In this document: positions 7,792-16,905 of the stretch, in pieces
Position numbering within the stretch: the first letter of the stretch is position 1
Layout: the number at the start of each line of letters is the position of its first letter
Assembly (NCBI RefSeq): GCF_022808775.1
Contig: NZ_JAKZLA010000006.1
Coordinates: forward strand, 124,001-188,000
Direction: 5' to 3'
DNA from: Geothrix terrae
GTDB lineage: Bacteria; Acidobacteriota; Holophagae; Holophagales; Holophagaceae
DNA length: 64,000 nt
Made by a program: the position numbers and the translations under genes
Notes under the pieces: model-generated
What the model was told of the DNA's origin: nothing
The model's database searches: none
What the model saw: only the letters and a program-made list of their open reading frames with translations

Positions 7792-10422
7792 ATGATCGAT
7801 TCCCTGATCCGAGCCCTGGGTCAGCCGCTGTTGCGGCTGCGCTACCGAATCCACACCGAGGGCCTGGAGGCCGTCCCCTCACCCGCCAAGCCGGGGATCC
7901 TCTTCCTGGCCTCCCACCCGAGCCTGGTGGATCCCTTCATCCTGGGGGCGGGATTGCACGGACGGTTCGCGCCCATCCTGGTGATGGGCCGCGACCATGC
8001 TGCCTCCGCGCCCATGCGCTGGCTGGCCCTGGCGTTGGGGGCCCGGCCCCTTCCCGACCCTGTGGACCATGGAGACCGCACCCGGGAAGCGCTGGACAGG
8101 GAACTGGCGGCGCTGGCGGGCCGTCTCGCCTCCGGACGCAACATCCTGATGTTCCCGGGCGCCCGATTGGCCCGGCAGAAGACCCAGGACCTCGCCGACA
8201 ACAGCGCCGTCGCGGAGATCCTCCGCCAGGCCCCGGGCATCCGGGTGGTGGTGGTGCGCCTGCACGGGCTCTGGGGCAGCCGGTTCAGCGCTGCGTCGGG
8301 GCGGCGTCCCTCCGTCGGACCTGAATTGTTGAAGGGGTTGGGCTATCTGCTGGCCAACGCCCTGTTCTTCATGCCGCGGCGGGAGGTCCGGGTCGCCTTC
8401 GAGGAGCTCCGTGACCTGCCGGTGGCGGCCGGGCGCGACGCCATCAACCGCGTGCTGGAATCCCGCCTGAACGAAGGCGCCACGCCACGCATCTTCGTGC
8501 CCTACCTGGTCTGGAGGGATCACGCCCCCCGCACCCTCCCCGAGCCGCCCCGGCCCAGGGTGGAAGGCAATCCCCGCAGCGTGCCGCCCCAGGTCAGGGA
8601 TGCGGTGAGGCGCCACTTGCAGGCCGTGACGGGCCATCCGGACATCCAGGAGCACCACCACCTCGTGAAGGACCTGGGCCTGGATGTCCTGGGCCATCGG
8701 GAACTGGAGATCTGGCTCGAGCAGGCCTTCGGTTATCCCTGCAGTGACCCGGCCTCGCTTCAGACGGTGGGCGATCTGCTGCTGGCGGCCACCGGTGCGG
8801 CGGTCTCCCTGCGCCAAGGGGAGCTGAAGGCGGTGCCCCATCCCTGGTTCCATTCGCGCACGGACCTGCCCATCGAGATGCCCGAAGGAGACACCATTCC
8901 CGAAGTCTTCCTCAAGCAGGCGCGGCGCGACCCGGGACGCGTGGTCCTGGCGGACCAGCTCGGCGGTGTGAAGACCTACCGGGATGTCATCACGGCGGTG
9001 CTGGTCCTGAAGCCCATCTTCGAGCGCCTGGAAGGAACCCATGTAGGCCTGATGCTGCCCGCCTCGGGCGGCGCCAGCATCCTCTACCTGGCCCTGCTCT
9101 TCGCCGGAAAGACCCCCGTGCTGGTGAACTGGACCGCCGGGGCCCGCAGCACGGCCTATGGTCTGGACCTGGTGGGCGTGAAGCACGTGGTCACCGTGTC
9201 CACCCTGGTCAATCGGCTCCAGGCCCAGGGCGTGGACCTCTCGGCCGTGAAGGATCGCCTGCTGCTGCTGGATGAGGTCGGGAAAGGCATCACGCTGCGA
9301 ACCAAGGTGTCTGCCGCGCTCCGTGCGCGCCTCGGCCGGTTCTCCCTCGATCCGGCGAAGGCCCCCTCCACGGCGGCCCTGCTCTTCACCAGCGGCAGCG
9401 AAAGCCACCCCAAGGCCGTTCCCCTGAGCCATGGGAACATCCTGGCCAACATCCGGGACATCACCCAGGCCATCCATTTCCATGAGGATGAGCGGGTGCT
9501 GGGTTGCCTGCCGCCCTTCCACGCCTTCGGCCTCACCACGACCACCATCCTGCCTCTGCTGTTGGGTCTGCGGGTGGTGTACCACCCCAATCCCACCGAG
9601 GGTCGGATGCTGGCCCGCCTCATCGAGGCCTACCACGCCACCCTGCTGGTGGGGACGCCCACCTTCCTGGGCGGGATTCTGCGCACGGCCGAGGACCGCC
9701 ACCTGGAATCCCTGCGGATCGTGGTGTCTGGTGCCGAGAAATGTCCGGATCAGGTGTATTCGACCCTGGCCCGGCGCTGGCCCAGGACCACCGTGCTGGA
9801 AGGCTACGGCATCACCGAGTGTTCGCCGGTGGTGTCCGTGAACCGGGAGGAGGATCCCCGGACCGGGACCATCGGGAAGCCGCTGGTGTCCGTGGAATGG
9901 GCCATCGTGGACCTGGAAGCGAGACGCCGGGTGGAGCCGGGCCAGGCCGGCATGCTCCTGGTTCGCGGACCTAGCATCTTTTCCGGCTACCTCAACCCCG
10001 ATGTGGAATCGCCCTTCGAGTCCTTCGAGGGTCGGGACTGGTATCGCACGGGGGATCTGGTGCGCCAGGAGCGGGGCGTGCTGGTGTTCGCGGGGCGCCT
10101 CAAACGGTTCGTGAAGCTGGGGGGCGAGATGGTCTCCCTGCCGGCCATTGAGGAGGCCCTGGCCAAACGCTTCCAGGGGGAGGATGAGGTCGAGCCCCTG
10201 CTGGCGGTGGAAGCCACCACGGAGGACCTCAACCCCGACCTGATCCTCTTCTCCGTGGCGGGCATCGGCCGGGATGACGCCAACGCAGCCATCCGGGCCG
10301 CGGGACTTTCCTCTCTGCACAACATCCGCGTGGTCCGTCAGATCGACCAGATCCCCACCCTGGGAACAGGGAAGACCGATTACCGGGCCCTGAAGGCCAT
10401 GCTGGAAGAGGCCGGGGTCTAG
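7792..10422 (+). CDS. aas: PlsC-type acyltransferase / carrier-like / acyl-CoA(ACP) ligase fusion (Aas-like)
   Basis: The 876-residue protein has three parts. Residues 1-220 are a 1-acylglycerophosphate acyltransferase domain with HPSLVD (His42, Asp47), although FPEG is replaced by FPGA. Residues 265-340 resemble an acyl carrier domain. Residues 365-876 are an AMP-forming ligase with TSGSESHPK (533-541), GYGITECSP and YRTGDL. The layout resembles Aas, which re-esterifies lysophospholipids with activated fatty acids at the inner membrane. In the carrier-like domain the serine that would hold phosphopantetheine is Val299 (LGLDVLGHREL). Its stop overlaps the thiolase stop on the other strand. 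A TACAAT element sits at 7747-7752. Confidence 0.85.
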   Translation: MIDSLIRALGQPLLRLRYRIHTEGLEAVPSPAKPGILFLASHPSLVDPFILGAGLHGRFAPILVMGRDHAASAPMRWLALALGARPLPDPVDHGDRTREALDRELAALAGRLASGRNILMFPGARLARQKTQDLADNSAVAEILRQAPGIRVVVVRLHGLWGSRFSAASGRRPSVGPELLKGLGYLLANALFFMPRREVRVAFEELRDLPVAAGRDAINRVLESRLNEGATPRIFVPYLVWRDHAPRTLPEPPRPRVEGNPRSVPPQVRDAVRRHLQAVTGHPDIQEHHHLVKDLGLDVLGHRELEIWLEQAFGYPCSDPASLQTVGDLLLAATGAAVSLRQGELKAVPHPWFHSRTDLPIEMPEGDTIPEVFLKQARRDPGRVVLADQLGGVKTYRDVITAVLVLKPIFERLEGTHVGLMLPASGGASILYLALLFAGKTPVLVNWTAGARSTAYGLDLVGVKHVVTVSTLVNRLQAQGVDLSAVKDRLLLLDEVGKGITLRTKVSAALRARLGRFSLDPAKAPSTAALLFTSGSESHPKAVPLSHGNILANIRDITQAIHFHEDERVLGCLPPFHAFGLTTTTILPLLLGLRVVYHPNPTEGRMLARLIEAYHATLLVGTPTFLGGILRTAEDRHLESLRIVVSGAEKCPDQVYSTLARRWPRTTVLEGYGITECSPVVSVNREEDPRTGTIGKPLVSVEWAIVDLEARRRVEPGQAGMLLVRGPSIFSGYLNPDVESPFESFEGRDWYRTGDLVRQERGVLVFAGRLKRFVKLGGEMVSLPAIEEALAKRFQGEDEVEPLLAVEATTEDLNPDLILFSVAGIGRDDANAAIRAAGLSSLHNIRVVRQIDQIPTLGTGKTDYRALKAMLEEAGV

Positions 10423-11561
10423 GCGGACACCTCCAGGAGCAGGGCCAACCCCAGGCCCCCGCCGATGCCGAGGGTGGCCACCCCCAGGCCTCCGCCCCGC
10501 TGGCGGAGCTGATGGATCAGGGTCACGACGATGCGCGCTCCGGAAGCACCGATGGGGTGGCCCAGGGCCACGCCCCCACCCGCGATGTTGAGGCGATCCT
10601 CCGGCAGGTCCAGCTGCCGCTGGCAGACCAGGAGCTGGGCCGAAAAGGCCTCGTTCAGCTCCCACAGGTCGATGTCCGCCACGGTCAGCCCGTGAGCCGC
10701 CAGCAGGCGTCGCACGGAAGGGACGGGCGCCTCGCCCATGTCCAGCGGGTCCACCCCCGCCTCGCTCCACCCCAGGACCCGGGCCAGGGGAACGGCACCG
10801 CCGGCCTGCTCCCGCCGGGCCAGGAGAATCCCTGCGGCGCCATCCGACAGGGCCGAGGCGTTCCCCGCCGTGACCTGGCCGTGGGGATCGAACACCGGGG
10901 CCAGGCGTCCCAGATCCTCCACCGTGACCTCCTGACGCACGCATTCGTCGTGATCCAGCGCCGGATGGGGCAGGAGCTCCGCCCGGAAGTCGGCCCGGGA
11001 GGCCCGCCGATGACTCCCGGCCGCCCAGGTGTCCGCGTCGATCCGAGTAACGCCGCGTTTGGCCGCCAACCGCTCGATGGTCTCCCCCATGAGCAACCCG
11101 GTCACCGGACAGCGCAGGCCGTCGTGGTGCATGACGTCCGGCAGCTGGCGGTGGCCCATTCGGAACCCCCAGCGCAGGCCCGGGACCAGATGCGGCGTAT
11201 CCGACATGGCTTCGCTGCCGCCGATGAGCACCGGGGCCTCGGCGCCATCCTTCAGGCGCTGGGCGGCGAGGAGGAGGGCCTGGAGGCTGGAGCCGCAGGC
11301 CATGTTCACGGTGAAAGCCGGGGTGTCGAAGGGCAGGCCCGCCTGCAGGGCCAGGGTGCGGGCAGGGTTCATGCCCTGGGTGTGACTCCGCGCCATGCCC
11401 CAAATCAGGCTGCCGGGCCTGGGCAGGTTCGGCCGGGCCAGGAGGCCCTCCACGGCGGCGCGTCCGAGGGACACGGCGCCCAGGCCCGCCAGACTGCCGC
11501 CATAGCGGCCCTGAGGAAGCCTCCCCGCGGCGAGGATCAGCAGATCCCGGGCTTCGTTCAT
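10419..11561 (-). CDS. Thiolase family protein (acetyl-CoA acetyltransferase-like)
   Basis: This 380-residue thiolase-fold protein would form or cleave beta-ketoacyl-CoA. The acyl-accepting Cys89 is present in NMACGSSLQ, and the GHPIGASGARI motif supplies the catalytic His. The second cysteine, normally in CIGGGxG near the C terminus, is Gly365 (TLGIGGGLGLA), so condensation or thiolysis activity is doubtful or altered. The start ATG at 11559-11561 overlaps the stop of the SanA-like gene (ATGA). The stop overlaps the stop of the acyltransferase fusion on the opposite strand. Confidence 0.88.
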   Translation of the reverse strand: MNEARDLLILAAGRLPQGRYGGSLAGLGAVSLGRAAVEGLLARPNLPRPGSLIWGMARSHTQGMNPARTLALQAGLPFDTPAFTVNMACGSSLQALLLAAQRLKDGAEAPVLIGGSEAMSDTPHLVPGLRWGFRMGHRQLPDVMHHDGLRCPVTGLLMGETIERLAAKRGVTRIDADTWAAGSHRRASRADFRAELLPHPALDHDECVRQEVTVEDLGRLAPVFDPHGQVTAGNASALSDGAAGILLARREQAGGAVPLARVLGWSEAGVDPLDMGEAPVPSVRRLLAAHGLTVADIDLWELNEAFSAQLLVCQRQLDLPEDRLNIAGGGVALGHPIGASGARIVVTLIHQLRQRGGGLGVATLGIGGGLGLALLLEVSA

Positions 11562-12241
11562 GAGGCCGGATCCCAGTCGTCCGGGGTGGGCTCCCGGGGA
11601 CCCAGCCGCGCATCCGGCGGGAACCAGGCATCCCAGAGGGCCAGGTGCCTGGCGACGTACTCGCGGATCCAGTAGCGGATTCGATTCACGGGTGGGCGGC
11701 TCTCGGTGGAGGCGGGGACGCCCCATGCCTGCAGCCCAAGGTGATCAGCCAGGTAGAGGGCCCGGGGCAGGTGGAAGTCCGAGGTGACGATGACCACTCT
11801 CTGCTGGCCGAAGACGGTCTGCGCGCGCTTGAGGCTGTCCCAGGTGCGGAAGCCCGCGTAGTCGCTGATGATGCGGGTGGGGGAGACGCCCTGCTTGACG
11901 AGCCAGCGTCGCATGGCCTGGGGTTCGTTGTAGGAGGGATGGCGGTTGTCGCCGGACACCAGGAACCAGCGGACCTTCCCGCTCTGGTAGAGGCTCAGGG
12001 CCGTGCGGAGGCGGCCCTGGAGGAGTTCGGTCGGCTCTCCATCGCCATAGACGCCGGCGCCCAGCACGAGCACCGGGCCGCCCACCACCGGAAGCTCCTC
12101 AGCCTGGTAGATTTGCTGGTGGTGCATGGCCGGGAACCTTCCCAGGGTCCAGAGCAAGTCTCCCAGGAGGAGAAGCGCCAGGGCCAGAAGCAGGGTCCGC
12201 CGGTGCGGCCTGAAGCGATGAAGAAAGGCGGAGATCGGCAT
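11558..12241 (-). CDS. SanA/YdcF-like DUF218 envelope protein
   Basis: The 227-residue protein has an N-terminal membrane anchor (RRTLLLALALLLLGDLLW) followed by a DUF218 domain: VLVLGAGVYGDGEPTELLQGRL, SGDNRHPSYNEP and VVIVTSDFHLPRAL. SanA-type members act at the cell envelope and affect its permeability to large drugs such as vancomycin; the biochemical reaction is not settled. It is translationally coupled to the thiolase gene by a 4-nt overlap, with no obvious functional link. It is divergent from the large lipoprotein gene. Confidence 0.85.
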   Translation of the reverse strand: MPISAFLHRFRPHRRTLLLALALLLLGDLLWTLGRFPAMHHQQIYQAEELPVVGGPVLVLGAGVYGDGEPTELLQGRLRTALSLYQSGKVRWFLVSGDNRHPSYNEPQAMRRWLVKQGVSPTRIISDYAGFRTWDSLKRAQTVFGQQRVVIVTSDFHLPRALYLADHLGLQAWGVPASTESRPPVNRIRYWIREYVARHLALWDAWFPPDARLGPREPTPDDWDPAS

Positions 12242-12308
12242 CGTGAGTTAGCATAGACCTTCCGTACGCCCCAGCCCCATGGACCTCCCGCCTGAACGAG
12301 ACGCCTTG

Positions 12309-15300
12309 ATGAACATGAGCCTTGATCCCGCAGTCCGTTCCACTCGTCTGTCCCCGTCCCGCCTCCCGTTGGCCCTGGCCCCGCTGGCTTTGATCCTGGC
12401 CGGGGGCGTCACGGGCTGCTTCCGGGCCACGGGCGTGGGCCGGCCCACAGTGGCGGTGGAGGAGATCCCCGCTTCGGGAGGCGATCGCCTACACGGGCTG
12501 AAGGCGACCTCGGGACCCGGGGATTTCTACCTCGGCAACGATGCGGTCCAACTCGCGGTGGACGGCGCGGCCTTCGGGAACCGGGAAGGCCAGTTCGGCG
12601 CGCCCTCCGGCGGCGCCATCCTCGACGTGGGCAACGTCGCCCTCGACCAGAACTACAAGCGCGTGTCCCTGCCCACGGACATGGTTGAGCGCCTGGGGCC
12701 CGTGGTGAACCAGGACCCGGACCTGCCGCTGGTCTTCGACCGCTACTCGCCCGGGACGGGCGTGAACGAGGTGTACCTGGACATGCAGGGCTACCTCCTG
12801 GACCCCAAGGGGAAGCTCGGAGTGGCCACGGATGCCCAAGGGAGAGTGCTGGGAGTCAGCGTCACCCACCGGATCGCCCTGAACAAGGCCAATACCTACT
12901 TCACCTTGGAGACCACGATCACGAACGGGGGGACGTCGGCTCTCCCCATCCGGAACCTCGGGGACTTCCTTTCGCAGCATGGCGGTGGATTCCGGTTCGT
13001 GGTGCCCGCCGTGGCCACCTTCGACGGGACCCCGATCAGCAGCTGGGGCGTGGAGATTCCGGGATCGGACTTCACGGCGCCCCTGGCCACGAGCGTGGTG
13101 ACGCCCATGGTGGCACTCATGGGCGCGGAATCGTCCGGGGACACACTGGACGCGCACTCCACTCTGGGCATTCTGCCGCTGGATGTGGATCAGGTGCTGG
13201 TGGCCTCGGACCCGCAGCCAGCGCTCACCGAGCTGCGCCCCCGCTTTCCCGGTCGCCTGGTCGTGGGCAGCCCCGCGGCGGCCAGCCTGCCGGCGGGACA
13301 ACCCATGACCTACCGGCGCCGGCTGTACGTCCTGGGCGGAGAGTTCGGGAATGCCAGCATCTCAAGCACCCAGCCGGCCCAGGCGACCGCGGTTTTCAAT
13401 GAGATGGTCCAGGCCCGGCTGGGATTCCACAGCGGCGAATATGGCATCCTCACGTTCAACACTTTCGGCACGGCCGCCCGCACGGGTCCTCTCCAGACCG
13501 AGTTCCGGTTCGATCGCTACACCGGCCTGAGCGCGGATCCGTCCACCGACGCCGATCCCTCCCATTGGGTCACCGAGCGCGTGGAGTGGCGGGAACCCAG
13601 CGACATCCCTTCGTCCAGTCTACCCATCGGCGTGCTCCTGCCGGCCGTCGCGGATGCCCGCGGCACGGGCCTCAGCCAGCCTTACCGGGTGACCGCGCGC
13701 AACGCTTTCCAGAGCAACACCCTATACCTCGGCACCAATACCTCCAACGCCGACCGGCCCTACCTGCCCACCCCCATCACCCCGTCCAAAAGCCAGATCT
13801 GGACCTTGGCGGAGAACCTGAGCCCCGAGCGGGCCGAGGTCACGGACACGTCAGGGAACGTGGTCCGCGACAAGCAGCAACGACACTCCTTCCTGGTCCG
13901 GCAGGCGGGAACCCTGGAGGTGGATGGCCTGAATCCCCTCCGCATCACCCTGGCGGGCCAGGGAGGAGTTCCCGATCCCTCCATGAAGCGGCTCCGCCGT
14001 CTGGCTGGCTACTACGACCGGGTCTACAAGGCCAAGGTGATCTCGAGCACGAGCGTGGCGGACTACCAGTACACCGCTGGGAATCAGGTTTTCGGAACCT
14101 CCTTCCGGTTTTCCGGTGGAGGAGCTTCGGTCTTCCTGCCTCCGGGAGACTACATGGCCTACGGCACCCGCGGCCCGCTGTCCCATCTGGACGCCCTGCC
14201 GGTGAAGTCCTATGACGGCCAGACAGATTTGAGCCATACCTTTGTGACCCTTTCTCCGACCTTGCCGGCTAGCTGGAAGGCCTTCGATGTCCCGAGCCCC
14301 ACCCAGGCAACCACCGGCGGCCTGAACCCGGGCGAGATGCTCAGCTCCGCCCTCGCGGAGGGGGTGGATGCGGTGGCCCGCACGGAAGAGGATCATCTGA
14401 CGGATCCGACGGCCCTCAGGACCGAGTTCCGGACGGAGATCGAGAATGCGGCGATCACGGACGCCCAGCGCGTTCCCATCGGCATCGATCCGCTGGTGGT
14501 CGGCGCCCGCAGCTCCACGCTGGCGGACGGGTTCGTGACGGCCCTGTTCACGCCCGCGCCCAATGGGGATCGCAACGGCGGGGCCAGGCCCTCCAAGGGT
14601 TGGACCCTGGCGGACTTCATCACTCAGGCGGAAGGGCGCTACAACATCGTCCACCGGCCCCGAGGGCCGCAGGGGTTGTTCACCGTCCGCGGGTTCGATC
14701 CCACCGTTCCCCTCGGATCGGGAGTGAACGCCTGGTGGACTCAGACCGGCCCCGTTTCCCTCGGCGCGCACCAGGGGGATTTCGATGCCCTGGAGCTGAT
14801 CCGGGCCGAAGGGTGCGATCCCGCGGATCCCACCGCCTGGTTCGCCGAGTTCAAGGTCGTCCGGAGCGACTGGTTCTCCCTGCTCAGCCAGCAGACCCCG
14901 ACGGCCTTCACCAAGGCGCTGGGGCTTTCCGCCTCGAAGTTCAGCTACGACACGCCTGTGGGCCTGGCCCGCACCTACCTGAAGCTCGGTTCCGGAACCT
15001 TGACCCAGGACACCCTCGATCCTCTGTTGACCGCCCTTCGCGGTGGTGCGGCCGTGGCCTCCACCGGGCCCCTGCTCGACGTGGCGGTCAATGGCGTGGG
15101 CCCCGGGGGGCTGGTGACTGGGCCCGCCGCCACCGTATCCATCACCATCTCGCTCTACGCGGCGGACTGGGTGCCGGTCGATGAGGTGCGTGTGGTCGTG
15201 AACGGTGTGGCCCAGACGGTGCCCATGAGCAGCTTCACCGCCTCCCCCACGGACTTCCGTCTCCGCACGGCGACTCTGGATGGCGTGGCCATGCCCACGG

Positions 15301-15470
15301 GCAAGGACGCCTGGGTGGTGGTCGAAGCTGGTGTGCCCCTGGCCACGACTGGGGCCTATCAGGCCGGAACGCCTTGGAACAAGATCATGAAGGGCATCTA
15401 CCCCATCGCCGTCACCAACCCGATCTTTGTGGATGTGGACGGCGGGGGGTACACTCCTCCGGGACTCTAG
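12309..15470 (+). CDS. Large lipoprotein resembling CehA/McbA metallohydrolases, degenerate PHP region
   Basis: The 1053-residue product begins with a lipoprotein signal (hydrophobic stretch then VTG-Cys), so it is probably anchored to a membrane. The C-terminal half follows the CehA/McbA layout: VFLPPGDYMAYGTRGP, then SALAEGVDAVARTEEDHLTD, FDALELIRAEG, DWFSLLSQ, TYLKLG, ALRGGAAVASTGPLLDV and AVTNPIFVDVDGGG. The metal-binding HxH of PHP enzymes is replaced by FDVPSP and the TDH motif by TEEDH, so hydrolase activity is doubtful. The N-terminal half (beta-rich, about 40-500) I do not recognise. The start could also be ATG 12279 or 12315. dnaB follows 17 nt downstream. Confidence 0.6.
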   Translation: MNMSLDPAVRSTRLSPSRLPLALAPLALILAGGVTGCFRATGVGRPTVAVEEIPASGGDRLHGLKATSGPGDFYLGNDAVQLAVDGAAFGNREGQFGAPSGGAILDVGNVALDQNYKRVSLPTDMVERLGPVVNQDPDLPLVFDRYSPGTGVNEVYLDMQGYLLDPKGKLGVATDAQGRVLGVSVTHRIALNKANTYFTLETTITNGGTSALPIRNLGDFLSQHGGGFRFVVPAVATFDGTPISSWGVEIPGSDFTAPLATSVVTPMVALMGAESSGDTLDAHSTLGILPLDVDQVLVASDPQPALTELRPRFPGRLVVGSPAAASLPAGQPMTYRRRLYVLGGEFGNASISSTQPAQATAVFNEMVQARLGFHSGEYGILTFNTFGTAARTGPLQTEFRFDRYTGLSADPSTDADPSHWVTERVEWREPSDIPSSSLPIGVLLPAVADARGTGLSQPYRVTARNAFQSNTLYLGTNTSNADRPYLPTPITPSKSQIWTLAENLSPERAEVTDTSGNVVRDKQQRHSFLVRQAGTLEVDGLNPLRITLAGQGGVPDPSMKRLRRLAGYYDRVYKAKVISSTSVADYQYTAGNQVFGTSFRFSGGGASVFLPPGDYMAYGTRGPLSHLDALPVKSYDGQTDLSHTFVTLSPTLPASWKAFDVPSPTQATTGGLNPGEMLSSALAEGVDAVARTEEDHLTDPTALRTEFRTEIENAAITDAQRVPIGIDPLVVGARSSTLADGFVTALFTPAPNGDRNGGARPSKGWTLADFITQAEGRYNIVHRPRGPQGLFTVRGFDPTVPLGSGVNAWWTQTGPVSLGAHQGDFDALELIRAEGCDPADPTAWFAEFKVVRSDWFSLLSQQTPTAFTKALGLSASKFSYDTPVGLARTYLKLGSGTLTQDTLDPLLTALRGGAAVASTGPLLDVAVNGVGPGGLVTGPAATVSITISLYAADWVPVDEVRVVVNGVAQTVPMSSFTASPTDFRLRTATLDGVAMPTGKDAWVVVEAGVPLATTGAYQAGTPWNKIMKGIYPIAVTNPIFVDVDGGGYTPPGL

Positions 15471-15487
15471 TCGGCAGGGGTGATGTG

Positions 15488-16861
15488 ATGGCGGATTGGC
15501 TTCCGGAACGCCTTCCGGAGGATATCGATGCGGAACGGTCCTTTCTGGCCACCTGCTGCGCCCCCGGCGCGGGCTTCGTGGCCAGCGAGGCCGTCTTCGC
15601 CCTGGCGGAGGAGGACTTTGTCCACCCGGCCCACCGGGCCGTGTTCCGGGCCCTGCGCACCCTCATCGAGGCCCAGGTGGAGGTCAACTCCCTCACCCTG
15701 AAAGACGCCCTGGACCAGGACGACAGCCTGAACAAGGTGGGCGGCTACCCGGGCCTGGTGGAGCTGCTGGCCGGCGAGGATGTGGAGCGCCCCCAGGTGC
15801 TGGCGGACCTCATCCGGCGCAAGGCCAAGCTGCGCCGCCTCGTCCACCTGGGAGCCCAGCTGGTGCGCCAGGCCGCTGAAGAAGATGAGCCCCCGGAAGT
15901 GCTGGTGGATCAGACCGCCCAGAGCCTCTTCCACCTGGCCCAGGGAGATGCCAAAGCCAAAGGTCTGCTCCCCATCCAATCGGTGGCGGACGATGCCATG
16001 GAGCGCCTCCACGATCGCCTGGAGGGGCGCCTGTCGCCTGGCGTGCGGGTCGGTTTCCAGCGCTTCGACGAACTCACGCAGGGTTTCCAGCCCGGCAACC
16101 TCATCGTCCTGGCCGCCCGGCCCGGTGTCGGCAAGACGGCCCTGGCCCTCAACTGGATCCTGCGGGCCGCCCAGGAGCGGGATGGCCGTCCGGGCCAATG
16201 CGGGGCCTTCTTCAGCCTCGAGATGAGTCATGAGGAGGTCTTCCTCCGCCTGCTCGCCGCCCAGAGCCAGACCAACATGAAGGACCTCCAGTCCGGCCGC
16301 GCCACCGGGCGGCTGGATCACGTGATGCGGTCCCGGGACGAGCTGGTGCAGATGCCGCTGTTCATCTGCGACCAGGCCTCCATCACCGTCCCTCAGATCC
16401 AGAACATGATCGTGAAGCAGGGTAGCCAGAGCAACCGGCGGGTGGAATTCGTCATCATCGACTACCTCCAGCTGCTCAGCAGCCCCGAGAACAGCCGCGG
16501 CGCCAAGCAGAACGAGGCCATCCGCATCGGCGAGATCAGCCGCGGCCTCAAGCTCATGGCCAAGGACTTCGGCATTCCCGTGGTGGTGCTCTCCCAGCTC
16601 AACCGAGAAGTGGAACACCGCCAGGGCGGCCGGCCCCAGCTCAGCGATCTCCGTGATTCCGGCGCCATCGAGCAGGATGCGGACATGGTGGCCTTCATCC
16701 ACCGCAAGTTGCTGCCCTCGGCCAACGAAGAACCTGACAACTCCGCCGAGCTCATCGTGGCCAAGCACCGGAACGGCCCCACCGCCATCATCCAGCTGCA
16801 CTTCCAGGGGGAGTACGCGATGTACCGGGAGATGGTCAGAGAGACTTCTTCCTACGCATGA
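15488..16861 (+). CDS. dnaB: Replicative DNA helicase DnaB
   Basis: The 457-residue hexameric helicase unwinds DNA at the replication fork. It has an N-terminal DnaB domain (AERSFLATCCAPGAGFVASEAVF...), a linker, and a RecA-like ATPase domain with Walker A ARPGVGKTAL, Walker B VIIDYLQLLSS, the SQLNREVEHR segment and DLRDSGAIEQDAD. ATG 15488 is preceded by AGGGGTG. The frame is open further upstream only through the end of the previous gene, 17 nt away. A strong stem-loop starts at the stop codon. Confidence 0.97.
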   Translation: MADWLPERLPEDIDAERSFLATCCAPGAGFVASEAVFALAEEDFVHPAHRAVFRALRTLIEAQVEVNSLTLKDALDQDDSLNKVGGYPGLVELLAGEDVERPQVLADLIRRKAKLRRLVHLGAQLVRQAAEEDEPPEVLVDQTAQSLFHLAQGDAKAKGLLPIQSVADDAMERLHDRLEGRLSPGVRVGFQRFDELTQGFQPGNLIVLAARPGVGKTALALNWILRAAQERDGRPGQCGAFFSLEMSHEEVFLRLLAAQSQTNMKDLQSGRATGRLDHVMRSRDELVQMPLFICDQASITVPQIQNMIVKQGSQSNRRVEFVIIDYLQLLSSPENSRGAKQNEAIRIGEISRGLKLMAKDFGIPVVVLSQLNREVEHRQGGRPQLSDLRDSGAIEQDADMVAFIHRKLLPSANEEPDNSAELIVAKHRNGPTAIIQLHFQGEYAMYREMVRETSSYA

Positions 16862-16889
16862 AAACGGCGGCCGGACGGCCGCCGTTTTC
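16860..16889. terminator. Bidirectional terminator between dnaB and the E2 gene
   Basis: A 13-bp perfect stem (16860-16872 with 16877-16889) closes a 4-nt loop. The arms begin GAAAAC and end GTTTTC, so each strand gets a short T run. It starts inside the dnaB stop codon, and the convergent acyltransferase gene ends 17 bp beyond, so it can serve both. Confidence 0.85.
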
Positions 16890-16905
16890 ATGCGCGGATG
16901 GACCG

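Noticed and set aside
7879..11631. A 1250-codon open frame on the minus strand opposite the acyltransferase fusion
   Set aside because: It is a mirror frame created by GC-rich codon bias of the plus-strand gene: Gly/Pro/Arg-rich, no motif and no start signal. Similar long antisense frames at 23116-25692 and 53481-55838 were rejected for the same reason.
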